From Mycolicibacterium baixiangningiae (GTDB taxonomy: Bacteria; Actinomycetota; Actinomycetes; Mycobacteriales; Mycobacteriaceae): DNA of 64,000 bases. A model generated the notes under the pieces. That model saw only the letters and a program-made list of their open reading frames with translations. It was not told where the DNA came from and made no database searches. The stretch covers positions 5,890,001 through 5,954,000 of the forward strand of contig NZ_CP066218.1 in the NCBI RefSeq assembly GCF_016313185.1. Reading direction: 5' to 3'. The position numbers were made by a program, and so were the translations under genes. This document shows positions 52,581 through 59,547 of the stretch, piece by piece. Numbering within the stretch: the stretch's first letter is position 1; every line of letters starts with the position of its first letter.

Positions 52581-53434
52581 GTGCTTCGTCAGGCAAGGCG
52601 GTGTGGGGGCTGCCCGACGCGGTGACATGGTCCGCGCGCGTCGTCGATCTACCTAGCGGCGAAATCTTGTGGGAGCACGATGCGGGACGCGTGCTCAAGA
52701 CGGCGAGCGTGGGCAAGATCTTCCTGCTGACCGAGGTGGCCCGGCGGTTCGAAGACGGAACGTTGGATCGGGGTGAAGTCCTCGCCGCCACACCGGAGGA
52801 TTGCATCGCGGACTCCGGCGTCCTCTATCTGCTTGCCCAGCAAGAACTCCGGATCGACGACCTGTGTCTGTTGATCGGGGCGGTCAGCGACAACATGGCC
52901 ACCAACATCCTGTTGCGCCGACTCGGGTTGGACGTGGTGCAGGGCGCGACCCGAAGCCTCGGGTTCGCCCATAGCGGTCTACGGGACATGGTGCGGCTGA
53001 ACCGTTACCACGACGATCCGCTGACCCTCTCGGTGGGCAATGCCGCGGAACTCTGTGACCTCGTCGCTCGGCTCGACGCCGGCACCGTTCACAGTCCCGT
53101 TGTCTCCGAGCAGGTGCGGCGATGGCTGGGCGTGAACACGGACCTGTCCATGGTGGCCCAGGCCTTCCACCTCGACCCGTTGGCGCACACCGAACCCGAC
53201 GCCGGCTTCGAACTCTGGAACAAGACCGGCACCATTTCCGATGCCAGAATCGACATCGGGTGCGTCCGACGCAGCGCCAGCGGTCGCAAGGTGGGCTACG
53301 CAGTCCTGGCGAACTGGCCCCAGACCGAGGATCATCGCGGCCCTGCGCTGGAGGGGATGTGGCGAGTAGGTCTCGACATCCGCCGGTATTTGGAGGACGG
53401 CACTCCGCTCGCGTCCGCGACACCGCTGCTCTGA
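52577..53434 (+). CDS. Cytosolic serine hydrolase, class A beta-lactamase fold
   Basis: 285 residues, coupled to the permease by an ATGA overlap. Motif I SxxK is Ser44-Lys47 in TASVGKIF, motif II SDN is 104-106 in AVSDNMATN, and motif III KTG is 216-218 in WNKTGTIS. There is no signal peptide and no recognisable ExxLN omega-loop Glu of true class A beta-lactamases (the equivalent stretch is RDMVRLNRYHDDP). It is thus more like a peptidase or amide hydrolase that works inside the cell on the imported compound. A resistance role is unlikely. Confidence 0.8.
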   Translation: MSASSGKAVWGLPDAVTWSARVVDLPSGEILWEHDAGRVLKTASVGKIFLLTEVARRFEDGTLDRGEVLAATPEDCIADSGVLYLLAQQELRIDDLCLLIGAVSDNMATNILLRRLGLDVVQGATRSLGFAHSGLRDMVRLNRYHDDPLTLSVGNAAELCDLVARLDAGTVHSPVVSEQVRRWLGVNTDLSMVAQAFHLDPLAHTEPDAGFELWNKTGTISDARIDIGCVRRSASGRKVGYAVLANWPQTEDHRGPALEGMWRVGLDIRRYLEDGTPLASATPLL

Positions 53435-53596
53435 TCCCCGATCGCTGCTGCGCTTCGGTGCAGATGGTTCGACCTCATACTGCGTCGCGCTTACCCGTCC
53501 GTGACTCGGTTCGACGCGTTGGCGAGTTGGATCTGGCCTGGGCCCAACGTCGCTCGCACCTAGTCGCCGAGTCTCATCGTGGTCACCCTGCGATGG

Positions 53597-54388
53597 TCAG
53601 CCGGCCGCCTTGGGGTGAGCTGCGGCGATCTCGAGAAGTCGAAGGTAGCCCGGCAACTGCCACGCGGCTCGACCGATGAACAGCCCGGTGACGTGGTCGA
53701 TGCCGAGCAGGTCCTCGGCGTTGTCGAGATTCACCGAGCCGCCGTAGAGCAATCCTTTTGTCCGGCCGCCGTACTCGCGCCCCAGGGCGGCGAAAGGCTC
53801 CCGCAGTTCCGCGACTGTGGCGGGACGACCGTTCTCGCCGATCGCCCAGATGGGCTCATAGGCGATGAGGACGCGCCCCACCTGTTCGGCGGTGAGACCG
53901 TCGAGCGCGCCGGCGGCCTGCTCCAGGATGAACCGCGAGGATTCGCCGGCCGTCTTGACCTCGGCGCTCTCGCCGATGCACAGCAGTGGGACGAGCCCGT
54001 GGGCCAGGACAGCGGCTACTTTGAGACGGGTCGTCGCCACGGTCTCGCCGAAGTGCTCGCGCCGCTCGGAGTGGCCGATCTCGACGAGTTGGGCACCGGC
54101 GTCCTTCGCCTGAGCGACGGATACCTCACCGGTCCAGGCTCCCTGGTCCTCCCAATGGGCGTTCTGCACCCCGAGCAGCACCGGCGAATCGGCTCCCAAT
54201 TCGTCGCGAGTGGCGGCGAGCGCGGTCAACGACGGGATGACGAAGGGCTGTACCCCCGGCAGACCGGTCCGACTGACGTAGTCGGACAGCGCACTCACGT
54301 AGGAACGGGCCTCAGCCAGACCCTTGTTCATCTTCCAGCTGGTGCCGATCCACAATCGGCGCACGCCGAGCACCGCCGTGTCAGTCAC
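53597..54388 (-). CDS. Triose-phosphate-isomerase homologue, erythrulose-phosphate isomerase (EryH/LerI) candidate
   Basis: 263 residues from a GTG at 54388 that overlaps the RpiB-like stop by eight bases. Catalytic Lys19 (GTSWKMNKG), His106 (VEIGHSERREHFGE) and Glu178 (AYEPIWAIG) are kept, but the usual Asn of GGNWKMNG is Ser17 and the loop after AIG is ENGR rather than TGK. Together with the kinase and RpiB-like gene this fits an isomerase that interconverts L-erythrulose-1-phosphate and D-erythrulose-4-phosphate. The glycolytic enzyme is expected elsewhere in the genome. Confidence 0.82.
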   Translation of the reverse strand: MTDTAVLGVRRLWIGTSWKMNKGLAEARSYVSALSDYVSRTGLPGVQPFVIPSLTALAATRDELGADSPVLLGVQNAHWEDQGAWTGEVSVAQAKDAGAQLVEIGHSERREHFGETVATTRLKVAAVLAHGLVPLLCIGESAEVKTAGESSRFILEQAAGALDGLTAEQVGRVLIAYEPIWAIGENGRPATVAELREPFAALGREYGGRTKGLLYGGSVNLDNAEDLLGIDHVTGLFIGRAAWQLPGYLRLLEIAAAHPKAAG

Positions 54389-54839
54389 TCTCGTAGGCGC
54401 AGATGTCGTCGACCTTGGCCGCAGAGGAGGACTGCGGGTCGAACTGCACCTCAAGCCACTCCTTGACCAGGACTCGCGCCAGCTCCAGCCCCACGACCCG
54501 CTCCCCCATGCACAGCACCTGCGCGTTGTTCGACAACACGGAGCGTTGCACGGAGTAGAGATCGTGGGCGGTGACGGCGCGGATTCCCTTGACCTTGTTC
54601 GCGGCGATGGCAACGCCCAGGCCGGTACCGCAAATCAGCAGCGCTCGGTCCGCCTCGCCTCGAGCGACCTTCTCGGCGGCCGCGACGGCGACGTTCGGAT
54701 AAGACGTTTCGTCCTCGGGATCCTCCACACCGACGTCCGCCACGACCTCCACCCGTTCGTCAGCCTCGAGGTCCTTGCGCAGCGCCTCCTTGTAATTGAA
54801 TCCGGCGTTGTCGCCGCCGACGACGATCCTCAGTGCCAT
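54381..54839 (-). CDS. RpiB/LacAB-family sugar-phosphate isomerase, EryI/DerI candidate
   Basis: 152 residues, ATG with GAAGGAG upstream. RpiB blocks: RIVVGGDNAGFNYKEALRKD, LLICGTGLGVAIAANKVKGI with the catalytic Cys, and LSNNAQVLCMGERVVG. In the tetritol pathways of actinobacteria and Brucella such proteins convert D-erythrulose-4-phosphate to D-erythrose-4-phosphate. Translationally coupled to the TPI-like gene and 25 bases after the kinase gene. Confidence 0.87.
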   Translation of the reverse strand: MALRIVVGGDNAGFNYKEALRKDLEADERVEVVADVGVEDPEDETSYPNVAVAAAEKVARGEADRALLICGTGLGVAIAANKVKGIRAVTAHDLYSVQRSVLSNNAQVLCMGERVVGLELARVLVKEWLEVQFDPQSSSAAKVDDICAYESD

Positions 54840-54864
54840 GCTTCGCTCCTTCGTAGGGTCTCGT

Positions 54865-56580
54865 TCATCGGGTCAGGTGCTCGCCGAGGGCTGCCATCAA
54901 CAGCGAGAACGACAGGGCGCCAGGGTCTGGGGTGCCGACGCTCTTCTCGCCGAGTACCCGCGCGCGGCCCAACCGCGCCGCGATGTCCGCTGTCTTGTCG
55001 GCCGCTTCGCGGGCCACGCGGGCTGCGGTGGTGATGGCGGGGCCTGCCTGCGTGTCGAACGCCTCGGCCAGTGCGTCGCGGAACGGCGCGGCGGCGTCGA
55101 CCATCGTCTTGTCACCCGGCTTCGCACCGCCAAGACGGATGACGGCGTCGATCCCGGCGCTGACCGCATCGACGACGTGCTGGTCGCTGCCGCCCTCGGT
55201 GTCGGAGAAGACACCCCCGGCGCTGGTCAGCGCCGCACCCCACAGTGCGCCCGAGGTGCCTCCGGCCGAGTCGGCCCACGCCTGACCGGCCAGCAGCAGC
55301 GTGGTCCGAGCGCCGGCATCGTCTTCTGCAGCAGCACGGGCCGCTCGTGCCGCGCCACGGGAGCCGAACGTCATGCCCTGGCCGTGATCGCCGTCGCCGG
55401 CGACCGCGTCGAGGCGGCCGAGCTCGGCTTCGTTCTCGGCACACACCTTCTGAAAAGTCTCCAGCGCTGCGGCGATGTTCCGAGAACAGGCTCGGGAGTC
55501 CTCGCTCGACGGCGGGATCTCCGTCTCCGCCGCGTCCCAGATGCTCGTACGCGGGGTACGGTCCACATCCGGCATCGCCCCGCGGCGGTAGGCCGCCGTT
55601 TCCACCGGCGCCAGCCACAGGTTTTCGAGTTCCTCGTCGAGGAACACCAGGGTCAGCGACAGGCCGGCCATGTCGAGGCTGGTGACGAACTCACCCACCT
55701 CCGGGCGCACGGCGGTAAGCCCCTTCTCCTCGAAGCGTTCGGCGATGCGCCCGTAGACGACGAAGAGCTCTTCGTACTTCACCGTGCCGAGCCCGTTCAG
55801 AATCACGGCGACACGGCCGTCGTAACCGTTCTCGCCACGCGGAGGCTCTTCGGCCGTGAGTTCTTCGAGTAGTAGGTCGGCGACCTCGGCGGCGCTGCCG
55901 ATGCGGTCGTCCCGGACGCCCGACTCGCCGTGAATGCCGAGTCCCACCCCCATCCGGCCCTTCTCGATGCGAAACAACGGCTCATCGGCCCCAGGCAAGG
56001 TGCACCCGTCGAAGGCCAAGCCGAATGAGCGGGTCGCGTCGTTCGCCTTCCAGGCCAGACGCTCGGCCTCATCGAGGTCCGCGCCGGCTTCGATGGCCGC
56101 TCCTGCGATTTTGAAGACCGGCAGATCACCGGCGACGCCCCGGCGGTCGCGATGGTTGTCCGGACCGTTGGAGGCAATGTCGTCACTGACGGTGACAATG
56201 CGCACGTCGATTCCTTCGTGACGCAGCTTTTCAGCAGCGAGGCCGAAGTGCAGGACGTCCCCGGCGTAGTTGCCGAACCCGAGGATGACGCCTCCACCGT
56301 TCTCGGCGTTGCGCACCACGGAGTACACCTCGGAGGCAGACGGAGAGGAGAAGATGTTGCCGCACGGTGCACCATGGCCCATGCCGGGCCCGACCCACCC
56401 GGCGAAGGCCGGGTAGTGCCCGGATCCTCCGCCGATCACGAGTGCGGGCTGGCCGTGCGGAGTCTGCGTCGAGCGAGCCACGCCACCGGGGACCTCGGCG
56501 AGGAGGTCGGGGTGGGACGCGACCAGGCCGCGGACCGCCTCGTCGGCGAAGTTGTTCGGGGAATTGAGGAGGTACGTCAT
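54865..56580 (-). CDS. Fused DhaK-DhaL kinase, erythrulose kinase (LerK/DerK) candidate
   Basis: 571 residues. The DhaK domain (1-330) has VIGGGSGHYPAFAGWVGPGM and the substrate-linking His217 in GVGLGIHGES. The DhaL ATP-binding domain (about 355-571) has AVAGDGDHGQGMTFGSRGA (GDGDHG at 395-400) and WADSAGGTSGALWGAAL. The single-chain ATP-dependent form is used for dihydroxyacetone and for erythrulose. The neighbouring TPI-like and RpiB-like isomerases, needed for C4 but not for dihydroxyacetone phosphate, favour erythrulose as substrate. The ATG at 56580 begins the leftward metabolic arm after GntR. Confidence 0.87.
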   Translation of the reverse strand: MTYLLNSPNNFADEAVRGLVASHPDLLAEVPGGVARSTQTPHGQPALVIGGGSGHYPAFAGWVGPGMGHGAPCGNIFSSPSASEVYSVVRNAENGGGVILGFGNYAGDVLHFGLAAEKLRHEGIDVRIVTVSDDIASNGPDNHRDRRGVAGDLPVFKIAGAAIEAGADLDEAERLAWKANDATRSFGLAFDGCTLPGADEPLFRIEKGRMGVGLGIHGESGVRDDRIGSAAEVADLLLEELTAEEPPRGENGYDGRVAVILNGLGTVKYEELFVVYGRIAERFEEKGLTAVRPEVGEFVTSLDMAGLSLTLVFLDEELENLWLAPVETAAYRRGAMPDVDRTPRTSIWDAAETEIPPSSEDSRACSRNIAAALETFQKVCAENEAELGRLDAVAGDGDHGQGMTFGSRGAARAARAAAEDDAGARTTLLLAGQAWADSAGGTSGALWGAALTSAGGVFSDTEGGSDQHVVDAVSAGIDAVIRLGGAKPGDKTMVDAAAPFRDALAEAFDTQAGPAITTAARVAREAADKTADIAARLGRARVLGEKSVGTPDPGALSFSLLMAALGEHLTR

Positions 56581-56646
56581 TGTTCCGTCCTTCGCGATCG
56601 CCCACCACCTCGCGGAGCTGGTCCCGCGACCCGGTGTCGGTCATTC

Positions 56647-56660
56647 AATCGTATAGGATT
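56647..56660. promoter_or_regulatory. GntR operator-like dyad before kinase gene
   Basis: AATCGTATAGGATT has AATC/GATT arms around TATA, and its reverse reads AATCCTATACGATT. A related ATCCTATGTGATC lies in the divergent region at 57522-57534. It is in the 90-base gap between GntR and the kinase, so the kinase arm may have its own GntR-controlled promoter. Confidence 0.5.
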
Positions 56661-56670
56661 CGCCGTCGCC

Positions 56671-57384
56671 TCAGCCGCGAGTGGTGTGCGTCGCCCTCGT
56701 GCGCTCGGCCTGTGCGTGTTCAGCCAACGCCCGTTCCTTCACGCCACTGATATGCGCGTGCATGATGCGGTACACCTCGGGTCCGCGACCTCGCCGCAGC
56801 GCAGCCAGGAGCTCTCGGTGCTCGGCGATTGCGTGTGCGGAATCCTGGACGCCCACTCCTACGAAGAGCCGGAAGCGTTGTCCGTGGCCGCCCAGTGCGT
56901 CATAGGCCCGCAACAGCGCGCCGTTGCCGGCATGTTCGGCGATCAGCCGGTGAAACCGTTCATCCGCGCGGTGGTACTTCCTGATCGCCGCGGCATCGGA
57001 AGTATGAGGTGCCCGCTCCTGCTCCTCGATCGCGTCCTCCAGGGCGTTTAACAGGCCGACATCGACTCGGGCACAAGCCAACTCCGCCAGCTGGGACTCG
57101 ATGAGCAGACGAGCGTCCATGATGTCGGCGATCTCCTTGGCATCCGGCATTTCCGGCACGCGGTACCCGCGCATGGCCACACGAATGACGTTGCCCGTGG
57201 ACTCCAGGCGGGCCAATGCCTCACGCACCGGTGTGGGCGAGACGCCCAGGTGTCGAGCCGTCCCATCGATGCTGATCGGATCTCCGGACTGCAGCGTGCC
57301 GTCGAGTAGGAGCTCCATCAGGCGCTCGTAGACCTGGTCGACAAGCGTGCTGCGTACCGGTATCGCGTATTCGTGGTCTCCCAC
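56671..57384 (-). CDS. GntR-family regulator, FadR/FCD subfamily
   Basis: 237 residues from a GTG at 57384 with GGAAAGG upstream. Winged helix: STLVDQVYERLMELLLDGTL, ARHLGVSPTPVREALARLES then GYRVPEMP. The FCD sensor domain follows (IMDARLLIESQLAELACARV, YHRADERFHRLIAEHAGNGA, AHAIAEHRELLAALRRGRGP) with the Asp and His residues that bind metal and carboxylate ligands in this group. Central between the two metabolic arms, it probably senses the sugar acid substrate and represses both. Confidence 0.9.
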   Translation of the reverse strand: MGDHEYAIPVRSTLVDQVYERLMELLLDGTLQSGDPISIDGTARHLGVSPTPVREALARLESTGNVIRVAMRGYRVPEMPDAKEIADIMDARLLIESQLAELACARVDVGLLNALEDAIEEQERAPHTSDAAAIRKYHRADERFHRLIAEHAGNGALLRAYDALGGHGQRFRLFVGVGVQDSAHAIAEHRELLAALRRGRGPEVYRIMHAHISGVKERALAEHAQAERTRATHTTRG

Positions 57385-57496
57385 TTCAGGCCTTTCCGCA
57401 TCCCGGCGGCGTAACCGCCCGACGGACACGTCGGGCTCGTGATCATGCCGCCGCTGCGCACGACGCACTGATCAGGGAGTTGAGTTTACCCGGCAT

Positions 57497-57560
57497 TGAC
57501 ATAGGTCACGGATCGGCCTATATCCTATGTGATCGAGAGCACGAATGTGATCTAGACCAC
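57497..57560. promoter_or_regulatory. Compound operator region between GntR and sugar-acid genes
   Basis: Seen here are TGAC-ATAG-GTCA (57497-57508), ATCCTATGTGATC (57522-57534, like the element at 56647), and two related dyads GTGATCGAGAGCAC (57529-57542) and GTGATCTAGACCAC (57547-57560) spaced 18 bases. The last ends 14 bases before the next start codon. They fit several GntR dimers at the divergent promoters. Confidence 0.55.
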
Positions 57561-57574
57561 GACGGAGGTCCGAG

Positions 57575-58495
57575 ATGTTCTCGGCTGATACCTGGCCGAT
57601 CGCGGCCAACATGCTGGGGTTCGGCAATCGCGCACCCGATGGTGGCCACATCAAGGATGCGCCCTCCACTGTGTGGGCCTCACAGCTGCGGCAGGTCCGC
57701 GAGCTGGGCTTCGACTACATCGATCCCACCGACGCCTGGGTGCCGCTCGCCGCCCTCTCGGACAGCCGTGTCGAAGAGTTCCGCACAGTCCTCGGCGATG
57801 AGGGTTTGGCGATTTCGTCGATTTCCATGACGCGCAACTCGGTCGTCGACGTTGCAAACGGCTCCCAGAACCTCGCCGACGCTCACCGCCTCATCGACCT
57901 GGCACCGTCGTTCGGCGCGACCATCGTGAACACCGGTTTCATGCAGGCGGTCACTCCCGAGCAGAGCGAGCAGATCTGGTTCTGGTTGGTCGAGGGTCAT
58001 GTCGACGACCCGGCCCTACGTGACCTGGCGGTCGAGCGCATCCGCGAGCTGGGTGACCACGCGCGGACCAACGGAATCCAACTCAGCCTCGAGATGTACG
58101 AGGACACCTACATCGGGACACCGGACGACGCAGTGCAGTTCGTCCGCGACGTGGACCACGACGCGGTAGGACTCAACCCGGACCTGGGCAACCTCATCCG
58201 ACTGCACCGGCCCATGCCGCATTTCGCCGAGATGTACGCCAAGGTTCTTCCGTACTCCAACTTCTGGCACATCAAGAATTACTCGCGCGACTACGACCCG
58301 GCGACCGGCGCGTACAGCTCTGCCCCGCTGCCGTTGAAGTACGGATACATCAACTACCGCCAAATGATCCGTCTAGCAATCGAACTCGGCTACTCCGGGC
58401 CGTTCTGCTGCGAGCACTACGGCTCCGACTCCTTGGGCGTGTGCGCCGAGAACCGGGAGTACATCGAGCAGGTCCTCACGTCTGCTCTCGCCTGA
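57575..58495 (+). CDS. TIM-barrel sugar isomerase/epimerase-like protein (AP endonuclease 2 family), candidate 3-oxo acid decarboxylase
   Basis: 306 residues with CGGAGG before the ATG. Xylose-isomerase-like barrel: WASQLRQVRELGFDYIDPTD, SLEMYEDTYIGTPDDAVQFV (metal Glu), VGLNPDLGNLIRLH (Asp), FWHIKNYSRDYDP (His, Lys) and GPFCCEHYGSDSLG (Glu, His) supply the metal-site residues. Family members isomerise, epimerise or decarboxylate sugar derivatives; the enzyme that decarboxylates 3-oxo-isoapionate to L-erythrulose is, as I recall, of this type. First gene of the rightward arm. Confidence 0.82.
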   Translation: MFSADTWPIAANMLGFGNRAPDGGHIKDAPSTVWASQLRQVRELGFDYIDPTDAWVPLAALSDSRVEEFRTVLGDEGLAISSISMTRNSVVDVANGSQNLADAHRLIDLAPSFGATIVNTGFMQAVTPEQSEQIWFWLVEGHVDDPALRDLAVERIRELGDHARTNGIQLSLEMYEDTYIGTPDDAVQFVRDVDHDAVGLNPDLGNLIRLHRPMPHFAEMYAKVLPYSNFWHIKNYSRDYDPATGAYSSAPLPLKYGYINYRQMIRLAIELGYSGPFCCEHYGSDSLGVCAENREYIEQVLTSALA

Positions 58496-58517
58496 CCTCC
58501 AACCCGAAGGGCATCGC

Positions 58518-59480
58518 ATGCGCAAGATCAACACCGTCACAGTTGTCGGCGCCGGTTACATGGGCGGCGGAATCGCTCAGGTCCTCGCCCTGAACGGGTT
58601 CAAGGTGCAAATCACCGACGTCAGCGTCGAGGCGACCCACGAGGCCCTCAAGCGGCTGGAAAGGGAGGCAAGGGAATTCGAGGCACAGGGATTGTTCGAC
58701 CCGGGCAGCGCAGAGACCATCATGAGCAACCTCGCGGCTGGCGAGAGCCTTGACGACTCCGTCTCCGACGTCGACTTCGTGATGGAAGCCGTCTTCGAAG
58801 ACCCTGACGTCAAAAAGGAGGTGCTGGCACGGATCTGCGCGAGCGCTCGGTCCGACACGATCATCGGCACCAACACGTCCACCATCCCGGTCAAGGTGCT
58901 GGTGGACGCGGTCAGCAACCCCGAGCGCTTTCTCACCGTGCACTTTTCCAACCCTGCACCGTTCATCCCCGGGGTCGAGCTGGTCGCCGGCGAGGCCACC
59001 TCCCAAGAGGTCATCGACTCGGTCAAGGACCTCCTCGTGCGTGCCGGGCGCGAGGGTGCACAAGTCGCCGACACACCCGGCATGGCACTGAACCGCCTGC
59101 AGTACGCACTGCTCAAGGAGGCGACTCTCATCGTCGAGCAGGGCGTGGCCTCGGTGGAGGACGTCGACACCATCGTTCGCACCACCTTCGGCTTCCGGCT
59201 CGGTTTCTTCGGTCCGTTCGCCATCGCAGACCAAGCCGGACTCCCTGTGTACGCCAAGGGTTTCACCACCCTGGAGAACGAGTTCGGTGAGCGCATGGCC
59301 ACCCCGAAACTGCTCACCGACGCCGTCGCCGCCGGCCGCGAAGGGACCAAGAACGGCAAGGGGCTGACCGGGGACTTCGATGACGACACGAAGGCAGCCG
59401 TCATCGCCTATCGAAACAAGGCGTATTCCCGCATGGGTGATCTGCTGCGCGAACTCGGGCCTGCGCCGAAGGGATCCTGA
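58518..59480 (+). CDS. 3-hydroxyacyl-CoA dehydrogenase family enzyme, candidate sugar-acid 3-dehydrogenase
   Basis: 320 residues. NAD Rossmann motif VTVVGAGYMGGGIAQVLALN; catalytic Ser in GTNTSTIPV, His-Glu dyad in VHFSNPAPFIPGVELV, Asn in GMALNRLQYALLKEA; C-terminal 3HCDH_C domain from about residue 185. Short stand-alone members of this family include L-gulonate 3-dehydrogenase (lambda-crystallin) and carnitine dehydrogenase, which oxidise a 3-hydroxy group of a free acid. The neighbours (TIM-barrel, GntP, kinase) and the absence of CoA ligases favour a sugar acid substrate. 22 bases after the TIM-barrel gene. Confidence 0.85.
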   Translation: MRKINTVTVVGAGYMGGGIAQVLALNGFKVQITDVSVEATHEALKRLEREAREFEAQGLFDPGSAETIMSNLAAGESLDDSVSDVDFVMEAVFEDPDVKKEVLARICASARSDTIIGTNTSTIPVKVLVDAVSNPERFLTVHFSNPAPFIPGVELVAGEATSQEVIDSVKDLLVRAGREGAQVADTPGMALNRLQYALLKEATLIVEQGVASVEDVDTIVRTTFGFRLGFFGPFAIADQAGLPVYAKGFTTLENEFGERMATPKLLTDAVAAGREGTKNGKGLTGDFDDDTKAAVIAYRNKAYSRMGDLLRELGPAPKGS

Positions 59481-59547
59481 CAGCCTGCACATCCGGCGTC
59501 TCCGCTGACGACCGCCTCCCGCGTCTGCCATCCCCGAAGGGAACCCC

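Noticed and set aside
52577..53434. Antibiotic-resistance beta-lactamase
   Set aside because: No signal peptide and no ExxLN Glu; the operon context is metabolic.
53597..54388. Glycolytic triose-phosphate isomerase
   Set aside because: The active-site Asn and the loop are altered, and the gene is coupled to RpiB-like and DhaK-like genes, not to gapA/pgk.
54865..56580. Dihydroxyacetone kinase for glycerol use
   Set aside because: No glycerol dehydrogenase or transporter is present; the two C4-type isomerases would not be needed. Kept only as an alternative.
58518..59480. Beta-oxidation 3-hydroxyacyl-CoA dehydrogenase
   Set aside because: No acyl-CoA genes surround it. It is in a GntP/kinase/isomerase locus, as stand-alone sugar-acid dehydrogenases of this family are.
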